Origin: Chondrus crispus
Lineage: Eukaryota; Rhodophyta; Florideophyceae; Gigartinales; Gigartinaceae
DNA: 64,000 bases
Direction: 5' to 3'
Assembly (NCBI RefSeq): GCF_000350225.1
Contig: NW_005179090.1
Span: forward strand, 476,628-540,627
Below are positions 11,076 through 21,875 of the stretch, piece by piece. Position numbers and translations under genes: made by a program. Below the pieces are notes generated by a model. It made no database searches, had not been told where the DNA came from, and saw nothing but the letters and a program-made list of their open reading frames with translations. The number at the start of each line of letters is the position of its first letter. The first letter of the stretch is position 1.

Positions 11076-12383
11076 CACGAGACTGCCATAAACCAAAGGC
11101 GACTTTTCAGTACAGTTAACTGTACAACAACATGCTGCAACTTTGCATATGGCTAGCGTAAGAGCGTCAATCCAAATTCCTCCTTCTGACCACAACCCCT
11201 GTGAGAGCACACCACCCCAATTGAGAAGAGTTTCTTTGACTGTGACGCTTGCCATAGTCATGGAACAGGCACCGAGAGCGATTGAGATTCCCGACTGCAC
11301 CCAAGTGAGGACTCGCTCACCATCATTAGCAGAAAATTTCTAGAACACATGTCATGTGCCTTCACCTTAGGCCTCCCGTGTGAATGAAATACGATGAGAA
11401 ACACAAGAATTCAACAAAAAAAAAAACAGTCTCCCGTTACCCCTGTTTCGTTTACTCACATTTTCATTTTGTGCACACGGTATGTTCTTCATGAATTCGC
11501 TACTGATGTCTGTACTACAACCGCCGCCCTGCAGCATGAGTCCCCAAAGCCTCTCATCCATGTAATCTTTTCCTCTCAAGATCATTATGAGGAATGATTT
11601 CCTATTTCATTTACACGGCAGAGAGAAAAGGCGCAACATTCTTCTTGTTTCTTGAGCTTAGGAAGAGCTTCGCTTTGCTGCAGTGCTTCACGTTACAGTC
11701 TTGACATAGGAAATGTTTTCGAAAATACGTGGGTCGGGTACAAGAATAGGAGAACGAATACTGCTCTCTTCTCTCAAGTGCAGCACAACGTGCACTTCTA
11801 AGCTATGAATTGCATTCAGTCCTTGAAATTTGTGAAAAAGGTTTTATCAGGTGACTTTCTCTTGTCGCTGTTCATGGTTTGGCAGATAACATACTGGCAA
11901 TTGTATGTAACCGTCTGCACCCACACATGTTTGACTTAGTTTTACATTGCAGAAGACGGTCTGAAATATCACTCTTTCTATATTCTGAACCTTACAAAAT
12001 GTCCGGGAAAGTTTCTAACTCTATGCATTCTAACTGATTTATGACAAGCAATAGCAATAATAACTGGATCATTTAAGGAACAAAAATACACGCAGGTTGT
12101 GTACTCTCATTGAATTTCCATGATGCGCGGCGCCCGGGAAGCAAACATCCTCAGATATCTGTTACCCGCTGTCCTTTCAAAAGTTCAAGAGACTCAAAAA
12201 AAGTAATAATCAATGAAGATGAATGTCATTTTTCAGAGAAAATTACCAATGATCCGCAACTCAGGTTTTTACGAATTCACCCATGCTCGTTACCTTTTCA
12301 AGTAAGGCACTCGAGACATACTGTACCAGAGGTTTCTTATCGGAGGTTTCTTCATTCTATTATTTTCTCAGAATGGAACTGTG

Positions 12384-12390
12384 TATAAAT
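12384..12390 (+). promoter_or_regulatory. TATA box candidate of the left 12-Cys gene
   Basis: TATAAAT lies 91 bp upstream of the ATG at 12,481 and is unchanged in the inverted paralogue (62,352-62,358). No RNA evidence is available. Confidence 0.45.
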
Positions 12391-12480
12391 ATGTGATATG
12401 TGCTCGAACCGCTCATCTATGCTCACCCACCAACATAGAGAAGAAGATCAAAAAATTGTTCGGGCCGAAGAAGAAGAAAA

Positions 12481-12819
12481 ATGAAATCGTATTCCTTTTC
12501 CAAGGTCGTGATCTTGTTTCTGGTGATTCTTAGTGCAAATTGCGCAGGAGCGCAAAGGTGTACTTTCTATGATGGCAGTCGTCGTATCCGAGGAATTTGT
12601 GCCCCAAGTTTTGTCTGTTACGGTCCTCTCGGTGGAAGACGTTTCAGTCAATCGGGGTGCGGCGGAATTGGATGTTGTGATGCTCCGATCAGAAAATGCG
12701 AAGACGGACGCGGTCTCTGCAACACCGCAAGCTTGTGCAGGCCTGGAAACTTAGTTGGTTCTTGTGGCGGGGCCCCTAGTCCAATCGTTTGCTGCAAAAA
12801 CGGACCTCCCCGTGCGTAG
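12481..12819 (+). CDS. small secreted 12-cysteine protein, left copy
   Basis: A 112-residue protein starts at ATG 12,481. The signal peptide (SKVVILFLVILSANCAGA) predicts cleavage near residue 24. The mature part has 12 cysteines in two six-Cys modules, C-x12-C-x5-C-x13-C-x4-CC and C-x6-C-x5-C-x8-C-x8-CC. The spacing, with paired final cysteines, resembles CLIP-type folds known from arthropod proteases and their regulators, but I cannot prove homology. It is probably extracellular with six disulphides. It could be a protease regulator, antimicrobial or recognition protein; the sequence does not decide. The paralogue on the minus strand at 61,915-62,259 keeps all 12 cysteines but differs at about a fifth of its residues. 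Confidence 0.8.
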   Translation: MKSYSFSKVVILFLVILSANCAGAQRCTFYDGSRRIRGICAPSFVCYGPLGGRRFSQSGCGGIGCCDAPIRKCEDGRGLCNTASLCRPGNLVGSCGGAPSPIVCCKNGPPRA

Positions 12820-14194
12820 GACATTTGAGAAGAAAAAAGACGGCTGTTTCGATGTTACCCGATTCTTGAAGGCATCGATTCCAACAGATGAGATAGAGCT
12901 TAGTGTGTCAAGGGCTTCTAGTGCGAAGCACCGTCATCCGGCGCAATGGAATAATTTGCTAATACGCCTGAGCTTATGAGCTGGCGCGCTAGCCGGTAAG
13001 AGTTCTGAGCAACGATACCTCAGCCAAAGTAGTGAAAAGGCAAATGTGAAGTGTATGGTTGTTTCTAGTTCTTCTTGGTAAAGACCGAATCCAACATGCA
13101 TGTTTTGTGTTCTACACTTAAATCTCTTTCCTCAATAACTTTCGTATGAAGGTGAAACTTCTTCTGTTCAAATGCATCAGTGAGAGAGAGCTAGAGAAGA
13201 GGACTGTAATTAGAGAAATATTGTCTGAGAGAAGCGTGAACTTGCTAGAGGGATCGAAAGCATATGTACAGGATTAGAAGCATCTTTTCCATTGAAGAAG
13301 TTTTGCCCTTGCAAACTGAAGCAAGGTGTAGATGTGAAACATGAATTGCAGTTCTACAAATTGGTGCGGTGGGCCAAATATTACGTCTGATCATACGTGC
13401 GCAGTGTGCTGATCTCTGATGATCCTTGACGCACCTTGACGCACGTAGATTCTCAGCAACTGTGACTTTGGAGCACAATTCGAGCCTGCATATGTCAGGC
13501 TTCCCTCCCGTAGAATATAAATAGGCAATAGGCAAAGGTCCTAACATGATGAATGCAGAGGTGAACTAAATCGAACCAAGACCTCATTACCCCGAACCGT
13601 CTCTCCCTCCTCTGATCTGCCCGAACCAACAACCCGAAACACTATCTTACCCCTTGGTACTGTACCCCCATCCTTCTTTGTAGATGCTTTGTTGTGCATC
13701 ATGTCATTCGAAAACGTATGAGTATATCGAGCTGTTAGTATTCAAGGTCAGGAGCCAGCAATTATCCAGCCGGCCGTCTTCGACACTGCCATGTCTTGGT
13801 TGCTTTCTCGCTCGAGAATTTACCATATCCCTTGTGCGCTACAGGTTCAAATATTTGCTCTTCGGTGAGGCTTCTTTTGATTATTCGCGATAACGGTGTA
13901 GCCCTTGCCGCGGCACAAGAAATGCTACAGGAACGTCTAGAACACAGAGTCATTGGGTTTCTATTCACTGTTAGCCCTCATCTTTACACATCGAAAAAAC
14001 CTTTAAATTCATGGTAGTCCACTCGCTCTTTTTGACGAATCGTAATCCACATGCGGTGGTCTTCACTCGTCGTCGCCGTCGCTCTTATTAAATACTGTTG
14101 TGGACAGACTGTGATATGGACAGTCTGTACTTGCGGTCCGTTACACGAGCACACGTCAGCGTCTGATGAAGAGAGTTGCGGTCCGTAAAGGTTA

Positions 14195-14465
14195 TGAGCC
14201 TCATTTCTACTGCTGCGCACGCGAGTTCGAAACCACACCGTACAGCTCCTACACTATACCCTATCACAAGCTCACACGCCAACCACCCGACGTAGTTAGA
14301 AACAACCTTTCACAAGCCCACACGTCTTACATCCGACATATTCGCATGACGCCAAAAACCCCGTTTATAAGGTTCCAAGGTCCACCCCCCACTGTAAGAC
14401 GTCATCTGTCTGACCGCACAGGACCGCTTGTCCCGCGGGTTCTCCCTGGTTGTAAATAAAGTTTT
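14195..14465 (+). mobile_element. Copia/TRIM leader remnant
   Basis: GGTTATGAGCCTCAT at 14,195 matches the half-initiator-tRNA primer-binding sites seen at 23,446 and 60,466 (-). The next 200 bp (CTACTGCTGCGCACGCGAG, CAACCACCCGACGTAG, CCCACTGTAAGACGTCATC) match the TRIM interior at 60,155-60,466 in reverse complement. The stretch ends GTTGTAAATAAAG. No intact LTR is visible, so this is a fragment. Confidence 0.6.
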
Positions 14466-15597
14466 TTATCATACGCGATATGCACCGTGATTTTAATACA
14501 ATTCTCAATAAACTCAATTACAGTAAGGGCAAAAGAAGCCATTGAATTTCTTGAAAAACTCAAAGTATTGCAACCTATCACAGCACTCCGCCTGTCCAGT
14601 CCAAATATCCGTCAACAAGTAAACATTTACTTGCCGTTGGGTAAACATTGACCACCCATCAACAAGTAAACATTTATTAGTTAACATTTATGTGCCCCAT
14701 ATCAATATGCGAATGCTCTTTCTGCATGTGCCGAGGCGTTCTTTGAATATACGCACTGCACTTGGTTTCCAAGACGAGATAAATTGGCCTGGTTCGGCAG
14801 AGAAAAAGCGAGATGTTCTATGGTAAATCATACAAATATATTTTGTTTTCACATTATTTATGGGTTTGATCTGCAAGGACCAATTCTATTCCATGCGTGA
14901 AGCTGTTACAGAGCATTCTGGGTGAATGGAATGAAGTCACTCAAAAGTGAGAAGGGATAGCGCCCAAATGGGGGGTGACATCCTGAATAAGTTTAATATA
15001 CGTAGTCAGACTTCAAGACACTGAGTATTTTAGTAAGGCGACATTACTAGCACGTGAGCAGCTGGTAGGGAGAAATTCATCTATGGTGTCCTCTGGATGG
15101 AACGGCATTTTTTAGGGCAACAGAAAATGTGATCCCTAAGTCACCTCTGTCAAACACATTTCCTCGGATATCATCCTATACTGTAATCTCATTATGAGTT
15201 TCGAATACCAAAAAAGATATTTGCAACTCATTGTGAGTCTCTAATCCCGGACACAGGGACCACCAAACAGAAGGGATTCGAAACTCATAATAAGGTGGAC
15301 ACCAAATACCCCGTGGAAATAAGCTTTTACTTGCCGCTCATTAAACATTAAACACTTCAACAAAGGTACCATGAAAACATGTGACTTTAAAGTTATGATT
15401 GTAGTACAAACCATACAAGGCGTTCTATACTAAAAAATTGTAGTTGAGTTAAACTGTTAATATGTAGAAGTTCCCGTAACAAAGTTTGCAAAGCTCGCAG
15501 TTCCCTCCGTACTCACGAGAGGAGATACGGGACTCAATGGGATAACACAGATAAATTCAACACATAAGTTTGTTTACCAATTTACTTTCGTGCCTGC
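14466..15597. other. intergenic with degraded repeats
   Basis: No gene is supported. AACAAGTAAACATTTA-type units recur at 14,615-14,680 and resemble the tandem repeat at 22,988. A degraded copy of the palindromic repeat family lies at about 15,170-15,295. Confidence 0.5.
15170..15295. repeat. palindromic repeat family, degraded copy
   Basis: TATGAGTTTCGAATACCAAA and a closing GGGATTCGAAACTCATAATA are diverged forms of the units at 16,998-17,245 and 21,596-21,875. Confidence 0.6.
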
Positions 15598-16500
15598 TTA
15601 CCGATCTCTATCAGAAGTGTCAACATCAATAATGTCAACCACCGGTTCATTATTTTTCAAGCCTTGAACGTTCCATATATCTTCGCCAGTCGTTTGGACT
15701 TTCAAAAACAACGTCGAGATAGTTTTGCGCATGAAAAGATCCTGTGTCACTTCCTTGCCGGAAATTAACACAAATTCTTGCGATGATATTTTGACTTTCT
15801 TCATTAGGCAACTCAGAATCTCAATTAGGGCATGAAATGCTGGCATTGCATTTCAACTTTCATTGTCAGATCTCTAAGCTTTTCCATCTGTACAAATAAG
15901 GAAATACGCTCTTCTAGATATGTTTCCCATGTCTTAGGGACTGGTCGCCATTTTTGTACTATCCCTGGGGCTCCTTGTGATGCAGTCGGAGTCCTGATGT
16001 ATTGACAATACTCACTGCTGATTTGTTTGCACTGAGAAGAACAAATGCCGTGCGAAACGCTTCTCAGACTGCTTTGTAAAGGCACTACCATCCCTTTATT
16101 CCCTCCTTTCGGAAAGATGCTGCTCAAACGTTTCACTATTTCCGTGGCTTGTCCTACTAAATGAAGATGGTACCAGCGCACAATTTGAATCCGAGGCCTT
16201 TGCATCACCGCTTTGCATGATTTTCCTGTTCTCCAGAAAGGGAACGCCCCCATCCTAGTTTTAGTTAGCTTTGAAGCGAAAAACGATTTTATTTAATTCC
16301 TGACGACTTTTCGGACCGCAGATTACATGCAGAACGCCATTCCCACTTGTTTCAAGCATGAAAATATCGAGAGAACTAGATGTTTCAGGCTCTCTGTCAT
16401 CATTCTTAAACAAACATCGTACATGACACACGAACGCAGACCCTCTCACAATCTCACTGACAAAATTCTTTGGAAGCCAATCGGTCTCCTTCACGTCCAT
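15598..16500 (-). pseudogene. unrecognised minus-strand coding remnant, three adjoining frames
   Basis: Three consecutive open frames on the minus strand nearly abut: 16,500-16,261 (79 aa), 16,253-15,825 (142 aa) and 15,846-15,598 (82 aa). The last two overlap where KVEMQCQHFMP meets MPAFHALIEIL, which looks like a frameshift inside one gene. The composition is ordinary soluble protein, with no signal peptide or membrane segment. I recognise no domain. It may be a decayed host gene, a multi-exon gene whose introns I cannot place, or part of an unknown transposon. No conserved catalytic motif stands out. Confidence 0.3.
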
Positions 16501-16997
16501 AACGGAATACGTTTGTGACTTGTCATGAAATGATGATGACAGTGCATGAGTTCTAACATCAAAAGGGAAATATGAGACTCTGGTCTTCTATTTGGAAAGT
16601 ATGTGGATCAGTAAGATTAATGACTTCCTCTAGCTCATTCGCTGTTGCAGAATTTTTAATGATCATCTTGTTCGATCTGAAAAATATGACTTTACAAATC
16701 AGTGAGACTGCAATTTTCTGAAGATAGGGATTCAAATGTAAATCTTCTCCGCATCTAAGTAGTTCTCGTAAGCAAAAAACATATTAAAATGCTCTCATTG
16801 AAACGGCTACACTTAACCAAGAACCACAAAATGTAACGTCACAGGTGAGTACATGAACTGTCTATTCTACGGTCAAGAGTTCAGACTCAGAATGAGAATT
16901 CTCTCAAAGCAAATGCATACTGCGCATGCTTTGAGATCATCATCATTCCTCTGAGCCGCCTCTTAGGGGCGCCTAAGGGTCGGAGAAGTTACTGTAC
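16501..16997. other. intergenic, no supported gene
   Basis: AT-rich, with no long frame and no repeat that I can identify. Confidence 0.5.
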
Positions 16998-17245
16998 TGT
17001 GCCTACGTAATGTATTCTCATTTTGAGTTTCGAGTACCAAAAAAATGGGACTTGAAACTCATTATGAGTTTCGAACCCCCAAAAAAGGGACTCGAAACTC
17101 AAAATGAGAATGGCGTCGAGGTATGGCTAGGGGGCGCTTCAAGAGCAGAGCAGGTACTGTACCGTGCATACGTACAGTATTCTCATTTTGAGTTTCGAGT
17201 ACCAAAAAAATGGGACTTGAAACTCAAAATGAGTTGCGACCACTC
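16998..17245. repeat. palindromic repeat element (two units and spacer)
   Basis: TCTCATTTTGAGTTTCGAG, TACCAAAAAAATGGGACTTG and AAACTCATTATGAG form self-complementary units at about 17,010-17,110 and again at 17,180-17,240. A spacer containing GGGGGCGCTTCAAGAGCAGA and GTACTGTACCGTGCATACGT separates them. The same layout occurs in opposite orientation at 21,596-21,875, so this is a dispersed, probably non-autonomous element. Confidence 0.75.
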
Positions 17246-17417
17246 CCATGCAATTGACTCTGAGTGTGTGAGGACATGCCCCGGTCGGATAGATCTATCC
17301 GTTAGGTGTCAAGTGACGTCAGCTTCATCCTGAAGTCAATTGCCCTTACATGAGACTGCTGTACTTCCTGCTTATTTTCTAACTTGACTCACGTGGTTCT
17401 TGATAAGAAGAGGAAAG

Positions 17418-17457
17418 ATTCCGGCGGCAAGGGCATAGATGCCCTTGCCGCCGGAAT
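17418..17457. repeat. perfect 19-bp inverted repeat, 2-nt loop
   Basis: ATTCCGGCGGCAAGGGCAT is followed by AG and then its exact reverse complement. It lies in AT-richer surroundings with no gene attached. It would form a strong hairpin in RNA or single-stranded DNA. Confidence 0.9.
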
Positions 17458-18903
17458 TAAGTTCAGCTTTGCGGAAGGGCATATCCCAGAGAACTGCCTA
17501 TCCTTCCTGGTCACTTTTTTTAGGAAGGCCTGACGAAGAGCTTTTTCGGGGAACCTTGAAACCTTGTGTACTGATATATATATTTGAAACCTCAATCCCC
17601 CAAAAAGTATATATCTTGCAGTTTAAACTTTATTGTGGCACCCATCTCGACAGTGTGCCTGCTCACTACACAGCTAATTCTATGCGTAAAACAAGCCACT
17701 TTCGTCCAAAGTGGGACGCAAGCCATCGCAAAAAAAAACAAACACCTTCTTCTATCTAATATGCCACCAGCAAAGACATTGTCGAGTGGATCTTGAGACA
17801 CATACAAGTCGGACAGGGAATCTGCGTGACACATCTGAATTACAGAAAACGCGAATCCCTTCAGTCCTGGCGACAGCAACAGCATATGGTGAGGGTGGCC
17901 AATTGGTTGCCTTTCACGAAGCAGACAATAAGCAGGTCGTGTGCGTTCGTGGACGACTCCATCAGCTGTTGCAAACTAAGGTTTGGGCGGCTTCGGGTAA
18001 CGACTAAGCGGGTTTTCAAATCTCAAACCCTGCATCATCGTGCGACGCCATACTGCCATCGCGACGATGATCGATAATGCTTGATGCGCATGAAATTGGA
18101 ATGGTCAGCAGTTGTCGTACTCGAGTACGACGACTGCTGAGCATTCCGATTTCACTGATCAGTAGCAGGTTGGACAGGCATTACTGGCTCCGTGATATGA
18201 AGGCAGTGACAATTGACATCCCCCGAAAAAACCATACCAGGATTTGCTTTGAAATCGTTACACACATTTAATCTACTAGTCAAACATCCTAACATTAATA
18301 CACCACTGCTCTTGAATGAAACAGGCCCGAGTCCGAAACTGCTTCTCACAGGGGCGTTTTGCACTCATACAACAGGCTACGGGCCACAGGCTACAGACCT
18401 CAACCCTCAAACTGAAGCACGCGTTCTCCCTCCACCGGCCACTTCATCTCATGCATCAAGCACCACACATTGCCTTCATCAAGGCTACAGTGCAGGACCT
18501 TCCTCGAGAGGCGACGGGTCGATGTTGGCTCAACTTGATATGCCTGGGTGCATTTCGAGGGGGAATTGCATTCGTCTTTGTGTAAACTCTGTTCGTCACG
18601 CATTAGATGGCTTTCATTGACCAAGTGGTCGACAGATGCTATTGTGTATTTTCAAAGCTTTCCATTCCTTCGATGGTATTGACGTACTGTCAGTTTGCGC
18701 CAAGCAATTGCTCCCCACGACTTCTGTGATGGTGGATCAGTCTGCAACACACAGCACACCCAACAGATGAAGGTGAAAAATACCAATCCCTTTTCATTCG
18801 GCACCTTCTCACAGTCTTTTAACTGCTCCCATTTTTTCCTTCCCTCCCCATCCATTCCGCCTCAGATTTCTCTTCTACTCCTTGCTCTACCCACGACGCA
18901 AAC
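17458..18903. other. intergenic with a long palindrome
   Basis: Short frames only. The 62-bp palindrome at 18,092-18,153 is listed separately. A C/T-rich tract leads to the next candidate gene near 18,830-18,890. Confidence 0.45.
18092..18153. repeat. 62-bp loopless palindrome
   Basis: Two 31-nt arms meet at CTC|GAG (18,120-18,125) with about three mismatches. The arm begins GAAATTGGAATG and continues GTCAGCAGTTGTCGTACTC. No linked gene is evident. Confidence 0.85.
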
Positions 18904-19617
18904 ATGTGCTGGAAATGTATTTATCGCGTGATTGGCAAGAAGGCGGGCCGATTCCTATTGCGCTGGATCATGCTCATAAGCGAAAGCCTGTACTATACAG
19001 CTTGTGACCTAGTCCAGTATGGAAAGCGAGCCGAGGCCAGGACCTCATGGGTGCCGTCATCGTGCCCTATACGCGAGCCGTACTCGTTCCAGGACCCGCT
19101 GTCCCTGTTCCCCCTCAAAGGCGAAACCTTGGCGGACTTGCAACTCCGCCTTCCCCGGAACGAGGGCCTAGACGTGACGCCCGCAGCGCCCCATCGAAGG
19201 CCGGAACCGGAGAGCGTTCCCAGCGGCACGGACAAAGGGCAAGCGGACACGCCCGGGTACGTCAAGCAGATGGTGCAGCTCTTCGAGGGCCTGGAGGCGC
19301 CCGACGTCGGCGCGAGAAACGCGGACGTGCAGGCGGTGGTGAAGGTGGAGGCGGCGGTGCAGGAAAGTAACATAGAGGGGATTGGATTCGCCAACGCTTG
19401 GCTTGGGGACCTTCCGATGCTGCACGGGCCACTGAAGAAGCCCGAGAGCGTGACGGGCGGCGGTTTCCGTAGCATTCGCAAGATGTGGGTGAAGAAGAGA
19501 AGGGAGCGGAAGGAGCAGAAGGAGAAGGAGGCGAGCCGCAAGGCGGGGCAGATACGGTGTTGCAACGATCAGGTCAGGATCAGGCAGGGGTTTTACAGAA
19601 TTGCTGTGCGCGTGTAG
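18904..19617 (+). CDS. hypothetical protein, 237 aa
   Basis: An uninterrupted frame from ATG 18,904 (context CAAACATG) to 19,617. Codon use is GC-rich in the second half, like rsmG and the glycosyltransferase. The N-terminus reads MCWKCIYRVIGKK and then a mildly hydrophobic RFLLRWIMLISESLYY. The middle is Pro-rich. The C-terminus is strongly basic and charged (VKKRRERKEQKEKEASRK, about residues 195-215), possibly a nuclear signal or helix. I recognise no domain. The pyrimidine-rich run just upstream could be a promoter initiator or a splice-acceptor tract. It may be a real gene or a chance frame in GC-rich DNA. Confidence 0.4.
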   Translation: MCWKCIYRVIGKKAGRFLLRWIMLISESLYYTACDLVQYGKRAEARTSWVPSSCPIREPYSFQDPLSLFPLKGETLADLQLRLPRNEGLDVTPAAPHRRPEPESVPSGTDKGQADTPGYVKQMVQLFEGLEAPDVGARNADVQAVVKVEAAVQESNIEGIGFANAWLGDLPMLHGPLKKPESVTGGGFRSIRKMWVKKRRERKEQKEKEASRKAGQIRCCNDQVRIRQGFYRIAVRV

Positions 19618-20720
19618 AGGGTTCTGCGGTGCGTTGGTGGACGCTGTCCTGTGGCATGGACTGGTTGGGAATGGTGTAGGAATCAGGCGAAGGGGACAGC
19701 GCGGGAGAGGTGCCACTCATTCTCACCGGACGGCAAAAGTCGCTGACGACTGTGCCATAGTCGACATCAACAGAGTAATCATAGTGACACTGTTGGCAGC
19801 GATGGGGCCGTGTAGGGTGCATTATTGGCAGCTGGATAGCTTGGGGGTGGTGGTCGACACGCAGGCAAGTCTCATAGCTTGTGATGAGAGGACATGAAGG
19901 AATGTTGCGACGCCCAGGAATAGCGAAAGCAAGTGGGAAACAGTGCCATACTGTATCTACAGCGAACGAAACAATGCAGTACGGTATACTGTATCATGGC
20001 CGAACTGGGAGTAGCCCGTGAACCGCAGAGCTGTGTGACGTCCTCGCTTGGCCACAATGCATAAAAGTAGGCACAAGCATATGATGTGTTGCAGATTCGA
20101 GGCACATTAACCCTGAATTCGTCTATAGAGGCCTTTGAGCTGCAACAGCGCTTCGCATGTGCAACGTCATGCGAGCACCATAAGAGTACTGTATCTGTCC
20201 GATGTCCTGTATAGTAAGTACCCTTGGGTAAAGCTTCAACTGTGGGCTTCTAATTATTCCTGTCCCTTCAAGCATCACCGGAACAGGTTAAACCACTCAG
20301 TGCATGTGAATGGGCGGCCCCGATATAGTTTTGGAAATGGTAGAAGACTACAAGTCTCATATCTGTACTTCAATGTAGTCACAATTCAACTCATAAGCAA
20401 GTCACCAATTGTGGGTAGACTTTCAGCAGCTCTGATGATGACCCTGTATGCTTTGTGGACGAATGCGTGCACACACATAGTCTCTCTGCAACCTACGCCT
20501 TCATCCAAACCAGTCTCACTACAGTTGCACCGCAGCCTGGGATGAATCTACCATCAAATTCTTCTACAGTTCACCAAGTCATGAACGGCAGGTGCAGTGC
20601 AGCGTGCCATTGTCTTCGAACACAGGGTTCACCGCCGGAAAAGCTTAAAAGGCAGTCCGAAGTCGCCAGCAGTCTCTCTCCTCCAACACTATCAGTGAAC
20701 AAATCCACTTGCACTTCACC
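19618..20720. other. intergenic, no supported gene
   Basis: Overlapping short frames on both strands without domain or signal. No repeat that I can identify. Confidence 0.45.
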
Positions 20721-21658
20721 ATGGACAAGCGAAGCGCTTCACACTGCGCAGCTTCTTGCTGCTCTTCGTGATCTCCTCAGCCTTTGGGCAGTTCTTCGGC
20801 GGCGGCCCCTGCAAGAGCAAAGGGTGCGGGCTTGGAGAATTCATCCCTCTCCCGGTGGACCAGCTGCTGTTTGGAGAAACGTGCAAGAGCAAGGGGTGCG
20901 GGATCCTGCGCGGGCCGTCTGGCGACGTGATTTTAAGGGGTAGCTGCAAGAGCAAGGGGTGCCCTGTGCCGTCCGGGTTCCCCATCTCGGGCGTGAGCCC
21001 ATCTCCGTCTGCGCGGCGTCCGCGCGGGCCGCGTCGGCCGCAAGCGATTTGCTGCACGCCCGACGGGTGCCTGCGCGGCTACCGGGCGCAGTGCATGTCG
21101 GGGTCGCTGAGCCCCCGTCTGGCGGCGCTGGGGTACTTCTCGTCGTCGGGGTCGTGCAGCGGGTCGCTGAGCGAGTTCAAGTGCGCGCGGGCCGAGGTGG
21201 TGTGCAGCGGCAACCGCGGGCGGTGCGTGTTCAAGCGGTGCGGCGGCGGGCGGGGGGCGCGTCCGTCGCGGCGGGCGGGGGCGGGCGGCGCGCGCGCGAG
21301 CCCGCGGCCGAAGTACCGGGCGGGGTACGCCGCGCGCTACCTCAACGTGACCGGGGGCTTCGCGCTGGGCGCGCTGCGCACGGAGAGGCAGGTGGCAGGG
21401 TTCTGCAAGAGCAAGGATTGCCCCTTCGGGACGCCCGGGCAGGTGGTGTTTGGCGGCATCGCCCAATTGCGCTTGCATGTGCTGGCGCTTGCTGTCAGAG
21501 GGAGTGCAGGCATGTACAGTAGTCGTGGTCTGGTGGCCCCAAGCCGACGAAGGGAGCCTCCGAGAGATACTGTAATAATCACATGTACTGTACCCTTCGA
21601 GTACAGTAATCTCATTTTGAGATTGCAACCCCCAAAAAAGGGGACTCCAAACTCATAA
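20721..21658 (+). CDS. secreted-type Cys-rich protein with CKSKGC motifs
   Basis: The frame holding the protein starts with a hydrophobic leader (FTLRSFLLLFVISSAFGQ). It then has CKSKGC at codons 20,810, 20,882 and 20,945, a Cys-rich middle (AICCTPDGCLRGYRAQC onward), an Arg/Gly-rich stretch, an N-glycosylation site LNVTG, and a fourth motif CKSKDC at codon 21,404. The only nearby ATG (20,721) is in another frame. Between ATGGAC and the leader AAGCG is repeated in tandem, and loss of one copy would put ATG and leader in frame. So this is either a 5-bp duplication breaking the gene or a start I cannot see. The last 60 or so residues run into the palindromic repeat and are probably not original. 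Function unknown. Confidence 0.5.
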
Positions 21659-21875
21659 TGAGTTTCGAGTCCCTTTTTTTGGGGGTTCCAAACTCATAAT
21701 GAGTTTCGAGTCCCATTTTTTTGGTACTCGAAACTCAAAATGAGAATACTGTACGTATGCGCAGTACAGTACCTGCTCCGCTCCTGAAGCGCCCCCTGGC
21801 CATGCCCCGCGGCAATTCTCATTTTGAGTTTCGAGTCCCTCTATTTTGATACTCAAAGCTCAAAAATGAGACTTT
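21596..21875. repeat. palindromic repeat element, opposite orientation
   Basis: Reverse-complement layout of the element at 16,998-17,245. It has CTCATTTTGAG units, TTTTTTTGGTACTCGAAACT, the spacer TACGTATGCGCAGTACAGTA with GAAGCGCCCCCTGGCC, and a final CTCATTTTGAGTTTCGAGTC. It truncates or extends the CKSKGC reading frame. Confidence 0.75.

Larger units (their letters stand above)
10992..14018 (+). repeat. segmental duplication, left copy, inverted part
   Basis: This block matches 61,065-63,735 in reverse complement. It contains the 12-cysteine secreted protein gene and its TATA box. Non-coding parts are nearly identical between copies, for example 12,110-12,390 against 62,632-62,350 with about four differences. 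The match ends at TTAAATTCATGGTA near 14,010. Confidence 0.88.

Noticed and set aside
12110..12388. 92-codon frame almost identical in both duplicates
   Set aside because: It has no ATG start, ends within the TATA region, and its conservation is explained by near-identical DNA of the duplicated block.
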